From contig CAVTPD010000003.1 in NCBI GenBank assembly GCA_963736575.1, positions 62,001 through 126,000 on the forward strand: a DNA stretch of 64,000 bases. Direction: 5' to 3'. Position 1 is the first letter of the stretch; the number at the start of each line of letters is the position of its first letter. The stretch comes from CAVTPD01 sp963736575 (GTDB taxonomy: Bacteria; Bacteroidota; Bacteroidia; Cytophagales; JAAEPT01). Shown here one piece after another: positions 32,401-42,200 of the stretch. A model generated the notes under the pieces. That model searched no databases, had not been told where the DNA came from, and saw only the letters and a list, made by a program, of their open reading frames with translations. Made by a program: the position numbers and the translations under genes.

Positions 32401-32734
32401 TAAACAAGACTTTCCCTACTATAACAATCTATTAAGAGGCGATACAGTTAGTATTTTATCTATCCTACATAAAATATATGAAGTCTTTACTATTGAGATT
32501 AATGCATTGGAACCAAATTCAAATAAAAAAGATTATCTAAACGTATTACATAAACTTAAGCCACATATTAGATCTTTAGGAGAAGAGGCTATTTATAACA
32601 AAGTGGTAAAAGAGGAAGTTTATATAAAAAGTAATAACTTGATTGGTGAAGGTGTTAGTACTTTACTATCTGAGATAACTACCCTCAACGAAAATCTTAA
32701 ACAAAAAATAGCTTTTTATGAGCAAAAAATATAA
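29486..32734 (+). CDS. Hybrid sensor histidine kinase: PAS-PAS-GAF-HisKA-HATPase-REC-HPt
   Basis: A 1082-residue cytoplasmic hybrid kinase with no transmembrane segment or signal peptide. An unassigned N-terminus (1 to about 145) is followed by PAS (150-265), PAS (270-390), GAF (400-560), HisKA with His585 in STMSHEIRTPLN, and HATPase with the N box (NNLVGNAIKF), G1 (DTGIGI) and G2 (GGSGLGL). The receiver has Asp877 in LVLMDLQMPEMDGY. The C-terminal helical domain carries His1022 in VLHKLKPHIRSLG, which fits an HPt phosphotransfer site. It can therefore hold every relay step in one chain. The stop overlaps the next receiver gene by 17 bases, which names the likely final phosphate acceptor. 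The signal is unknown, but soluble PAS/GAF sensors point to a cytoplasmic cue. Confidence 0.92.
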   Translation: MSNLQNNNSNSHAKSVSELGNLDIDKLLDYAFLCCNAVNAKNYFVAIQLNQTYYKITQENKITEDFSAASFFTNNTVFDKFALSVESKLYQLQIPIHNQEITIPITFVLESNDEKQLSDQEKKALQLIKKKVFYNKISALDYFDHNSELKFIVNNSSDIIAVHHLDLSYQYISPAVKEITSYSPNELINQSLFNFIPEEDNAIELKKSIINSIQQSNTDPFQYKIITKANTTVWLESYFKPYYNEVGKLISYHSSTRNISKRKEYEKELRINQANITGITENTNDLIWSIDTEYRLITCNSKFSEAIKVSLGHVLLPGEKIPFERFGPENSNKWIEFYNKALKGERFTEDLEVENNGSVFITEYSFNPIINDFDAIIGASIFGRDVTAKRKELERFNRFHTSLKIINDLASDNFITDNERLEHALKTVCNFLKLPLGIISKIRRDSYTVVSFYSSNEAALEIGQVFDFKQTYCNLTYEQDAVVAIDNMQFSQYKGHPCYQSFGLESYIGAIIMVNGRKFGTINFSSPEPRKEKFDTYDYEFMQMLANWVGSEIERTRYEKNLRAAIHKAEESSKAKAEFLSTMSHEIRTPLNSIIGTAHLLNAGNPRPDQIKQLNLLRFSSENLLAIVNDILDYNKIEEGKIVLDFVEFSLFELVESIVLSHKQRADEKGLELLFDLDEKVRNIYISDSVRISQILNNLVGNAIKFTLTGSVKIHVYLVENFIDTDEIMFEVIDTGIGIKDDKLNLVFERFQQAESSITRKFGGSGLGLAITKKLLELMDSYINVSSEYQKGSNFNFSLKLKKSDKKEISTTQNLEKEFEKGFSTSHEILLVEDNIPNQYIAKTFLEKWNLKVDIANNGIEAVDMIKTKKYELVLMDLQMPEMDGYTATKIIREYKDKYYTEIPILALSASAFFDEKKKAYEHGITDFVSKPIVPLEFLQKLSKYLIKKKASLNKTTMVTIDQSKEEILKAFKQDFPYYNNLLRGDTVSILSILHKIYEVFTIEINALEPNSNKKDYLNVLHKLKPHIRSLGEEAIYNKVVKEEVYIKSNNLIGEGVSTLLSEITTLNENLKQKIAFYEQKI

Positions 32735-33080
32735 ATGCATTATTGTAGACGACGACCCAACTTCATTAGCCATAATACATTCCTTAATTAATAGAACTGA
32801 AGATTTAGAACTAGTAGGTCAGTTTATAAATCCCGTAGACGCCACCCTTGAAATACACCGGTTAAAACCAGACATTGTATTTTTAGATTTAAACATGCCC
32901 TATATTACTGGCGAAGAGGTAATGGAATTATCTGAGGTTGATACTAAATATATTATCATTTCTGGTAGTGAAGAAGACCCTTCTCTGGCAGAAGAATTTC
33001 AATATTCTGCTTATTTACAAAAACCTATTTTATCGTTTGAATACTTTGAAGAGGCTGTTAAAAAAGTGATAACCGGCTAG
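32718..33080 (+). CDS. Stand-alone response regulator receiver domain
   Basis: A 120-residue CheY-type receiver without an output domain. The acidic pocket (IIVDDDP), the phospho-acceptor Asp in VFLDLNMPY, the switch Ser in IIISGSEE and the Lys in LQKPI are all present. Its start lies inside the kinase gene (17-base overlap), so the pair is co-translated, and it is the probable end of that phosphorelay. Without an output domain it must act by protein-protein contact. Its N-terminal sequence resembles LytTR-type receivers (DDDPTSLAIIHSLI), so loss of a LytTR domain is possible but unproven. Confidence 0.9.
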   Translation: MSKKYKCIIVDDDPTSLAIIHSLINRTEDLELVGQFINPVDATLEIHRLKPDIVFLDLNMPYITGEEVMELSEVDTKYIIISGSEEDPSLAEEFQYSAYLQKPILSFEYFEEAVKKVITG

Positions 33081-33107
33081 TAACGCTTAATCACTTTCCC
33101 TTTTCTA

Positions 33108-33749
33108 TTATACACTTCCCAAGTTTCTATCTAATTTTTCCCCATTTTTATATTTCCCTTGTTGAAGTAAAAACCCCTTTTCGTCAAAAAATTCCCAATG
33201 CCCATTTTCTTTATCCTTAAGGTAATTTCCTTTATAGGCTAGTTTACCATTTTCCCAATAGCTTATCCAAAGACTATCTTTTTTTCCTTCTGAATAATAA
33301 CCTTCTAATTCTTTATTACCATTCTGAAAATAAAAAACCCATTTTCCATTTGGAATGCCATCTTTAAAAATCCCTTCTTCTTTTAATGTACCATTAGAAT
33401 AATAAGTCTTCCAAAATCCTTCTGCATCATCATTTACAAAAACACCTTCCTTTTTAAGATTTCCGTTTTTATAATAAAAAAAGCCAGAATCTTGTTTTAG
33501 ATTGTCTTTATAAAAAAACTTAGACTGAATATTTCCATTTTTATAAAAGGAAATATAACTACCGTTTAATTGATCTATGGAATAGTACTCTAGTGTATTC
33601 AATTCTCCGCTTGAATAATAAAACTTCCACTTTCCCTCTTTCTTACCTAATTCTAATACACCTTCCGATTTTAAATTTCCATTTTCGAAATACGTCTTAG
33701 AGTATTCACTCTGTTGTAAAAAAAGAATTATGAAAATTAATCTAATCAT
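33108..33749 (-). CDS. MORN-variant/YwqK repeat protein, short paralogue
   Basis: A 213-residue exported protein (hydrophobic start MIRLIFIILFLQQS) made of about eight repeats of 23 residues. The pattern is a glycine turn, W-x-F/Y-Y and NG-x-L/I-K, for example EGFWKTYYSNGTLKEEGIFK and NGKWVFYFQNGNKELEGYY. This is the MORN_2/YwqK repeat found in many Bacteroidota proteins and sometimes called a YwqK-family antitoxin. No toxin is nearby, so I do not read it as a toxin-antitoxin pair. It overlaps the long paralogue upstream by 4 bases (ATGA), so the two are co-translated. The function is unknown; extended beta-scaffold is inference. Confidence 0.85.
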   Translation of the reverse strand: MIRLIFIILFLQQSEYSKTYFENGNLKSEGVLELGKKEGKWKFYYSSGELNTLEYYSIDQLNGSYISFYKNGNIQSKFFYKDNLKQDSGFFYYKNGNLKKEGVFVNDDAEGFWKTYYSNGTLKEEGIFKDGIPNGKWVFYFQNGNKELEGYYSEGKKDSLWISYWENGKLAYKGNYLKDKENGHWEFFDEKGFLLQQGKYKNGEKLDRNLGSV

Positions 33750-35770
33750 TCCACATCTTCAACATCATAATCTTCGGTTCTTTCTATGCTTCCATTGTCT
33801 CGGTAAAACTTCCATTCACCAACCATCTCATCATTTTCATAAACCCCTTCCGATTCTTTTTTACCATTAGCATAATAGAAAACCCATTGACCATCACGGT
33901 TGTTTTCTACATAATTTCCTTTGCCTTGTAACGATCCATTAGGGAAATAGTATTTCCACTCACCACTTAAATAGCCATTCTTATAATTTCCTTCTGCTAT
34001 TTTTCGGCCATCATAACTATAACTAATTCTAGAACCTGTACCGTTTTTCACCGTTCCAGAACTTAACTTATCTCCTTTTTCTAAACTGAAATCCGTTACC
34101 GAAATCAACTTACCTTTATCAAAAACTTCCGTGTAGGCTAATAAACCATTTGCATGGTAGTATTTCCAAATTCCATCAGATTCGTCGGCATAATACTTCC
34201 CTTCCGATTCTATTTGCCCATTAGCGTGGTACGCTGTCCACCAACCGTTTCTAAAACCAGAAGCATAATAGCCTTCTTCCTCTAGCATACCTTTTTCTGA
34301 AAAGAATTGCCACGCACCTTCCTCTAAACCGTCTAAGAAAAAGCCACGCATCTCCAAAGTATCTTCCGCATAATAGCCTTCCCAATAGCCGTATTTTTCA
34401 CCCATATAATACTCTCCAATGGTTCTTACGGATCCATTCTCGAAATATTCTACCCATTCACCATCTTTTAAGCCTTCAACAAATACACCGCTTGTCAATA
34501 AAGAATCACTTGGATAAAACTCATAGAATTCTCCTTCTAAATCTCCAAATTTGTATTCTGAATAACTTAATAATTGACCATTTTCATAAAACTCTAACCA
34601 TACCGAATCTTCTAACCCTAAACGGAAATAACCGATTAAGGAAGTATCTCCTAAATCGTTAAACTCTACATATTCACCGTGTCTATTATTTCTTAAATAA
34701 GAGGTTGATGTAGAAAACATTCCGTCTTCCGTATATTCTATCAACTTTTCTTCTAAATAACCTTCTGCATAAAAAGCCTCTGATTTCACATTGCCATTTT
34801 GGTAATATGTTTTAGAAATCCCATTTTCTTGTCCGCCTATATACGGTATTTCAACTTGTAGATTCCCATCTTCGTTAAAATATTTAATGGTTCCTTTACC
34901 TTCCTTAAACTTCTGTTTAGAAAGCACATTACCAGATTTATCGTAATAAGGTGTTACTGTTTGAAGGTTTCCTAAACTAAAAGTCATAGCCATTTTTAAT
35001 TGGCCATTATCATGGTAAAAATTCCAAATGCTGTCTCTTTTACCTGTTATAAACTTTCCCTCTGAATTAATTTGTCCATTTTCATAATAGTATTTCCAAT
35101 AACCGTTTACATCATTCAATTGATAATTACCTTCAAATTCAACTTTACCACTTAAATAATACGAAGTAGTAGGCCCATTTAATTTATCTAATGTATAAGA
35201 GGTTAGCAGTAACAGCTTTCCATCTTCATTGTATTCTTCCGTTTTACCGTTAAATTGGCCTTTGGTATAATTAGAACGTTCTAATAGAACTCCTTTTTCA
35301 TTATACAAAACCCATTCACCGTCTTCTTTACCATAGAAATAAGAACCTTTGCTTTTTAATTGCTTGTTAGGATAATATGAATACCAATCACCTATTTCAT
35401 CTCCCATTTTAAAATAACCAGAATCTTTTATCTGGCCATTATTGTGCAACTCTAACCATAAACCGTTTTCAATTCCGTCTGTATAATTAATCTTCTGTTG
35501 CAATTTACCGGTAGGAAAATAAACTTTAACCTGTCCATTGTATTCGTCATTCTTAAAATTCAACTCTTGCCAAATAGTCCCATCTGGATAATACAAAGTC
35601 CAAGGCCCTTCTTTAGAATCACCTTCTAATAATCCTTGAGCATATAATGTAGCCGAATCTTCTACTAAGGAATCCTCTTCAAAATTTTCGTAATACTGCT
35701 TTATATATTGTGCATCTAGCGAAAAAGAGAGGCCTAATGCTATTATGATCAGAAGTTTAATTTTTTCCAT
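33746..35770 (-). CDS. MORN-variant/YwqK repeat protein, long paralogue
   Basis: A 674-residue exported protein with a signal peptide (IKLLIIIALGLSFSLDAQ) followed by some 25 to 28 units of the same 23-residue MORN_2/YwqK repeat (NGLWLELHNNGQIKDSGYFK, DGEWVEYFENGSVRTIGEYY, and so on). The repeats run to the C-terminus, which is acidic (EDYDVEDVE). No T9SS sorting domain or catalytic domain is seen. The two-gene arrangement with a shorter paralogue in a 4-base overlap suggests duplication and a joint role. Repeat arrays of this kind change in length easily. Confidence 0.87.
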   Translation of the reverse strand: MEKIKLLIIIALGLSFSLDAQYIKQYYENFEEDSLVEDSATLYAQGLLEGDSKEGPWTLYYPDGTIWQELNFKNDEYNGQVKVYFPTGKLQQKINYTDGIENGLWLELHNNGQIKDSGYFKMGDEIGDWYSYYPNKQLKSKGSYFYGKEDGEWVLYNEKGVLLERSNYTKGQFNGKTEEYNEDGKLLLLTSYTLDKLNGPTTSYYLSGKVEFEGNYQLNDVNGYWKYYYENGQINSEGKFITGKRDSIWNFYHDNGQLKMAMTFSLGNLQTVTPYYDKSGNVLSKQKFKEGKGTIKYFNEDGNLQVEIPYIGGQENGISKTYYQNGNVKSEAFYAEGYLEEKLIEYTEDGMFSTSTSYLRNNRHGEYVEFNDLGDTSLIGYFRLGLEDSVWLEFYENGQLLSYSEYKFGDLEGEFYEFYPSDSLLTSGVFVEGLKDGEWVEYFENGSVRTIGEYYMGEKYGYWEGYYAEDTLEMRGFFLDGLEEGAWQFFSEKGMLEEEGYYASGFRNGWWTAYHANGQIESEGKYYADESDGIWKYYHANGLLAYTEVFDKGKLISVTDFSLEKGDKLSSGTVKNGTGSRISYSYDGRKIAEGNYKNGYLSGEWKYYFPNGSLQGKGNYVENNRDGQWVFYYANGKKESEGVYENDEMVGEWKFYRDNGSIERTEDYDVEDVE

Positions 35771-35914
35771 TAGCTAAAAATAATAAAGGTTCTATTCATT
35801 TAAACAAAAAATGATTTTTGTTTTGAGTTATTCGTTGTGTGTTATAAGAATATTCTAAATCTCTACACAGTATTATTCATGGATTACAAAGTTCAGATTT
35901 GTGCCAATAAAAAT

Positions 35915-35943
35915 GGGTTGTAAGCTTTTTAAACTCACAACCC
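35915..35943 (-). terminator. Terminator after the GH8/type B locus
   Basis: On the minus strand a 10-bp stem GGGTTGTGAG/CTTACAACCC (one G-T pair) with a 9-nt loop, then ATTTTTATT. It lies 28 bases beyond the stop at 35972. Confidence 0.75.
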
Positions 35944-35971
35944 TTTATTATAATCCAAATAACGTATTTAC

Positions 35972-38900
35972 CTATTTCAGTACCGTTACCGTTCCTGTAA
36001 TTTGGCTTTCCGCTGCCGACTCATCCTTTAAGTCTATCCCATAATAATACGTGGCCAGTGGAACAAAACCTTTACTGCTTCTACCATCCCACGGGTTGCT
36101 GTTGTAGTTCCCTTGGTGGTTGTACAACTCTTGCCCCCAACGGTTATAGATTCTTACCACCGCTTCTGGGTATTTCTCCATGCCCGGGATTATCCATGTG
36201 TCGTTCACCCCGTCACCATTGGGTGTAAACGCTGTTGGTGGATTTAAACTTTCTATAATCAATACCGTTGCTTGGTCTTGGTTGGTACACACCGTTTGGT
36301 TCTCTTGTATGTTTAAAGTTACCGTATACAATACCGTTTTCTCATCAATGGTCTGGTTCACTAAATAACTGGCCGCGCTGTTGCTTAAACTCTGTTCGTC
36401 CATTTTACTAGGGCTGAAGGTGATGCTTCCTTCTGCCAAGCCATTCCCACGTAAATAAACCAGCGGTGTTTCTTCTATGTCGTACACATACGCATCCGTT
36501 GGTGATCCTTCTTGTGTCACAAAATTGATGGCCGGTTGTTTTACCACATTTAAGTTTAAACTAGCTGTTGAGCTTATTTTAGCACAGGCTTCTCTTTCTA
36601 TGGTTACTGTATAAATCCCATCGTCCGATAAGTTTACAGGATCTATTTCTACTTTTTCGGTAGTGTAACTTGCCTGTGGTGTTGTCCAAGTAATTGCATC
36701 ACCACTGATTGCATTGGTAGTTAAGATAACCTTACTTCCCTCACAGATTTCTCTGTCCGTTGGGTTTCCTGTAATGGCTTCTCCATTATAAGTTATACTT
36801 GGGTTTGGTTTTGTGTTTAGCCTTGGTGTTGCTTCTTCGCTTAGATTTGTTGAAGAAGCTGTACCATCACAGTTTTGATAGCTTACCTCTACCCGTACCG
36901 TTTGGTTTTGTTTTATGTTTTCGGTTTCAAATACTTTTGCCGGTCCTGAAGCTTGTGCTTCAACCCCATTAATATACCACGTGTAACTGGTCGCTGTAAC
37001 GTCTGTCACATTTGCCGTAAAGAAGATTTTATCCCCTTCGCAATAGGTAACATTGTTATAGTCTATCGTTACCTCTGGATTGTTGGCGTTTTGTACATCT
37101 ACATCCATAACGTCTACTGCTATCCCATCTAGTGTGGTACATCCGTTTACCGCAAATACTTCAAGCTTTACATCGTCTGTTCCTACAGTGGCTGTAACAC
37201 TTGTGCCTGTTAACGTTCCGGGCGTTGACCAATCATTAGAGGATGGTGTCATCACCCATCGGTAAGAATCGGTTTCCGGTACCGCTGTTATGCTGTACGT
37301 TTGGGCTGTATTTGGGCATGGTTGAACTTCTCCGCTAATGGTGATGCCTGCTGTTTTCGGTTTCAGGTTAATTAATACAAAATCTTGTTTTGCCGTTGGC
37401 GATGCTAACGGACAAGTTGTGTGTTTTTTGGTTACCCGTATGTTTTCCGAAGTGGTATTCCCTAACGTAACTTCATTGGTTTCTCCGGTGATGAATTTTA
37501 AGTTGCCGTTTCCACCAGGTCCTAGAGACCATTCGTAAACATAGCCCGTTTCTGGATTATCTACTGTAGCGGTGATTATTTCTCCTTCACAAGCTTCTGT
37601 TTCACTTAAGGTAAAACTTACATTGTTATTGGCTTCAAACACCGTGAAGCTTTTTGTTTCAGCTGAATCTGCACAACCGCCTGCTGTAGTTCTTTTGTAT
37701 TGAAGAATAACTGTTCCGGCAGTGCTTGCTGTTATGTTGGTTATTGCATCCGTAGAACTTGTGATTGTCACGGCTCCTGTTCCACTTATTTGTTTCCACT
37801 GGTGAGTTTCACCTGCTTGTCCGTTTGAACTAAGGGTTTCACTAGCGTTTAAGCAAAGCGTATCAAAAGCTAATGGATCAATTTCGGCTGTAATATCTCC
37901 TGCTTTGGTTATGGTTACAGAGTCTCTTTCTGCCGGACACAGTCCTTTAGCCGAAGTCACTTCCCATACTACTTTCACAGGATCGTTATCAGGGATGTTT
38001 GTTACATCTGTGCCGGTGGTAGTTTGATTCGTTAAGTTCGCATTACTTGGAGATACCCAGTTTCCGTTTGTTGCAGATTGGGCAGTTATGCCTGTGTATT
38101 CATCCGAACAAATGGTTATTGTTTTATTTATTGGGTTCATGATTTTTGCTTCCTCTGCCGGAAGATCTACTTTTACGGTCTGCGTTGCCGAAGTTTGTAT
38201 TTCATCGCCACTGTTTACACAACTTAAGCCCGAAGTTAATACGGCATATACTTCGTCTGTATTTTCAGCACCATTTACCGTATAGTTTTTACCTGTTCCT
38301 GTTTGCTCTGAAACTGTGTTTTCAAACCATTCAATATCGTAGTTTGTACCTTCTCCGCTAATGTCTGCTCGGAAGATTACATCACCTCCTTCACAAGTGG
38401 TATCTACTTGTGTTAAGGTAATTGTTGGTACTACGTTATTGGTAATAGTTACCGTTGTAGTTTCTGGATCACTGTCTCCGCAAAGGGTGTTGGTGGCTAC
38501 TACTTCAATAGTAGCGTCCGTTGTCCCAAAGGTTACAGCAATCGTATCTGCATTGGAATTGGCTACCGGAGTGGCGCCTGTTACCGTCCAAGAATAACTG
38601 TTTGCATTAGCACCACCTGTTACTCTAAACGTTTCTACGGCTCCCGAACAACTGCTTAGCGCACCTGTTATAGCTGTGATGGTAGGTTTGTCTTGTGGTC
38701 TTAGTTTTATAGTTACCGAATCGCTTTTTCCACAGCTTCCGATTGCTTTTACACTGATCCAACTTTCTGTGGTTGGCATCGTAAAACTGAATCCATCGGT
38801 TGAACTGGTAGTTCCTTCGCTGCTGTTCCAGCTGTAGTCGGTAGCTCCTGTTGCCGTTAAGTTGACTGTGCTTCCTACACAGGCGCTGTCTATAGCACCA

Positions 38901-39241
38901 TCTGTGTAACCCGTCATTATTGGGGCAGTTGGTTTAGCACTAATGTTAATGGTTTTCGGTATTGAACTTCCTTCGCCACATTGGTTGATAGCGGTTACTA
39001 CTATATCTCCTCCTGTTGAGGTAGCAAAGTCTATTTCTACTGAAGAACTGTTTAGTCCTGTGGTATCGGTAATAAACACTGCGCCTGTAGGTAGTTCCCA
39101 TTTGTAGTCCGTAGCATCGGTTAATAATGGATTTACAGTATATGTTCCTGTATCTCCCGGGCAAATGTCTTCGGCACCATCAAAAGCAAGTGTTCCGCTT
39201 GGGCTGGTGATTTCATCTATTATGACGGTATCTCCTTTCAC
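35972..39241 (-). pseudogene. C-terminal half of the frameshifted GH8 gene: Ig/PKD-like repeats and type B T9SS sorting domain
   Basis: A 1089-residue open frame continuing, one frame over, the GH8-encoding frame that ends at 39238. It contains about ten Ig/PKD-like beta-sandwich repeats of 80-100 residues, recognisable from Cys...W...G patterns such as DSYRWVMTPSSND and TSYTWYINGVEA. It ends with the gliding-motility-type CTD: PPTAFTPNGDGVNDTWIIPG, YNRWGQELYNHQGNYNS, PWDGRSSKGFVPLATYYYGI and a TGTVTVLK end. That CTD is the type B signal for T9SS export. The apparent GTG start at 39241 is only where the frame overlaps the upstream stop, and no independent signal peptide exists. Restoring one G in the GG run at 39264-39265 joins both halves in a protein of about 2,858 residues. 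Confidence 0.85.
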
Positions 39242-42200
39242 ACAAGTAGGATCGGTTGAATAGCCTGCTTGGTTATATAAACCGCAAAGATTCCTCCTGT
39301 TGTAATATCTTGGTCAATGTCGTCTACTACTTGTCCAGTTCCGCCTCCGTTTAAGATCACAGGGCTACCTGTTGTTATATCTACCCACGTATATTCATAG
39401 CCCGCTTCTATATTGGCTTCTAACGTTAAAGTACTTCCCGAACAAAGGGTGTCTTCTACTGTTAGAATCTCCGCATTTGTTGGTGGTGTACAAACATCAC
39501 AGGTGGGTTTTACATAAAAAGCGGTATCAATTACTGTAGTTTCACCGCAGTCGTTTATTGCTTTTACCGAAATTGGAATACGGTTTTGGGTTCCATCTCC
39601 ACTTGGGATGGTAATAGACGAGGTTGTTTCGGCATCTACGGTTCCATCTACCGTCCATTCATATGTTGCAGCGCTATCCGCTGTTACTTCTACTGTTATG
39701 TTTTGACTTGGGCAAACCGCTGTGTCTACAATAGAAGTTAATTGTAAATTGAATGGAATTGTATTTATGCCCACCAAAATGGACTTTTCTAAATAACACA
39801 AAACATCGTCGTTGTCTCCGTCTTCTACTCGTAACGTGTACAGTCCAGTATCCGCTGCTGTTATTCCCGTAAGCTCTAAATCCGTTATCGTTGTAGATGG
39901 ACCTGAAACAACCGATCCTGTTTTATCCAACCACGTATAATAATATTCATCCAAGGTTGCCGTGCCTGTTGCTGTTGGTGCTAGCTGAATATCTAATCCT
40001 TCACATACAACACTGTCACCTGTGAAAGATAGAGCGGTGGGAGGCGTGCATAATACATCTCCAGAAGTAACAACGGTAATGTCTGATTCCACAAAACAAC
40101 TAGGATCTAACAAATCTTGAATACGTAACGTATAATTCCCTTCATTTTCAACAAGTAAATCAGTGAGATCACCACCTGACATCCCTGCATCACTAATTCC
40201 ATCGCGCATCCATATGTATTTGTACCCTAATCCTGCATCATTGCTTACTAATTCAGATTTAAGTGTACCACTCCCCCCTTCAGGAATAGTTAATACAGGG
40301 CTTGGTAAAATATCTACGCTTTGTAAAGGACATGGCTCAGGAGCGCCACATGGGGTTACAGTTTGATCTCCTATAAAATATTGTGGCTGTCCAAGCATAT
40401 CTGCAGTTGCTGTGTTGGTTATACTACCTATACCACAATTATCAATATTAGCTTCAAAACTGAACACCACAGAATCTCCATAAAGCATAGGTTCTTTATC
40501 ACTAACCAATTCCCATGTAATTTCATTAGGTGTTCCTGAAGAATAAACAGGTATTTTCGTATAGGTTCCACCTGTTCCTTTTGTGTTTTCTGTAACTATT
40601 ATAGAAGATTGGTCAACTGTTATTTCATTAGGAAGTAAATCTTTAAGTTCTACTTGAAAACCTGAATCAAAATGAGTTTTCCAAGACAAAAGTTTCTGAG
40701 TTTCGTTGGTAGTACCATCTGCTAGTCCACTGAAAAACCCTACATAACCAGGTTCTATATGTGTAATTCCATCAATAACATATGGAAGAGCATTTTCATT
40801 ATTTATCCAAAATAAAATCCTATCTCCCTCTAATTTTACTTTGATAGTCATTGTATCTTGAGGAGCTGCATAAGCTAAATTGGATAATGATTCTATTAAA
40901 GTACCATTCTCATATAAATCAACTGATGCTTGAGCACAACTGTTTGTAGAGAAGCCAAGAACTAAACCTTCATATCCTCCACAATTAGGTGATCCAGAAC
41001 CTCTTTTATGCCTAAAAACGAAAGAAAAACCTCCAGATAACCTAGGTGCTACTTGTGCCCACAGCTCACCGTTAGTTCCATGAGAAAAATCATACGTAAC
41101 TAAAGTTGGCGATGTATTACCGTTTCTGGAATCCGAAAAATCTATCATATTATTTCCACATTCTACTTCCCAACCATTTGTAGTTGATAAATCAGGGGCT
41201 ACTATGGTACCATCCGACTGTTTAAATGCTATATCATATTTGATTGTTTCGTTAATATCCGTAGAGTCTCTATCAGTAATCTTATACATTGAGCTGCTTA
41301 GATTCAACTTTGGAGGAATATCTTTACATGTTATAATTAACTCTACAGTAGAATCTATAGCAGAAGAGGAACTAGAACCAATCCAAGCTCTATTTTTAAC
41401 CAAAATATTCTTTGAGCAATCCGTCGTTGCGCTTGCCCTATAACTTATACTACCAATTGCCCCAGGAAGCATAGTTGATACACACCAAGAAATCACTCTT
41501 GTAATAGGGTCATAGGTAGCTTCAACTCCTAATGTTTTAGCATTCGTAAAACCTTGCCATTCCAATCCTTCAGGCAAAGTGTCTGAAACGCAAACCTGAG
41601 AAAGTTCCATACCAGGAACAGGACCATTACCCATAACTCTTCTCCATACATACCCATCAAATTCTTCCACCAACAACCTATCATATGTAAGGGTCACAAT
41701 TGGTTCGCAAGCATCGGGATGATAGTTTGTAATTACCTCATTTAAACTTTCGTCATAAGTACTTTCATAATCAAACCAAGAGGGGGAAATAGGATAATAT
41801 AAAGATTTATCGTTTGTACCAATATCATAAGCATCTCCAGGATAAGACCAATCATCTGTCAATAAATCATCAAAAGGAATAGAACCACACCCTGAGCCAG
41901 GCGCTCCAATAGCCTCCATTTTTATTGCCTTCCTGAAAGGTGAACCAATTCCTTTATGGACAAATAACACATCGTTAGGTTCGCCATCTTTAGAGAAAAA
42001 CATATTGGTGTGTTGAGTTGTACCAACAATTGTATCTGGAAAACGCATAATTAAGCGTTGATTCCATTTCCCAAATTCATCTTCTCCAAAAGTATATTCT
42101 TCAGAATCAAAAGTCATAGGACCACCTTCGCCCTGAATCATATCCAATAAATCCCACCCATTGGGATTATTCGGGTTATTAAAAATCCCGATACGAGCAG

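Noticed and set aside
33108..35770. YwqK-type proteins as a toxin-antitoxin system
   Set aside because: Both proteins are exported repeat proteins, no toxin-like gene is adjacent, and the name is a family label only.
38146..38597. Plus-strand open frames inside the GH8/type B region
   Set aside because: They are antisense shadows of the strongly repetitive minus-strand coding sequence, with no family-like sequence or start context.
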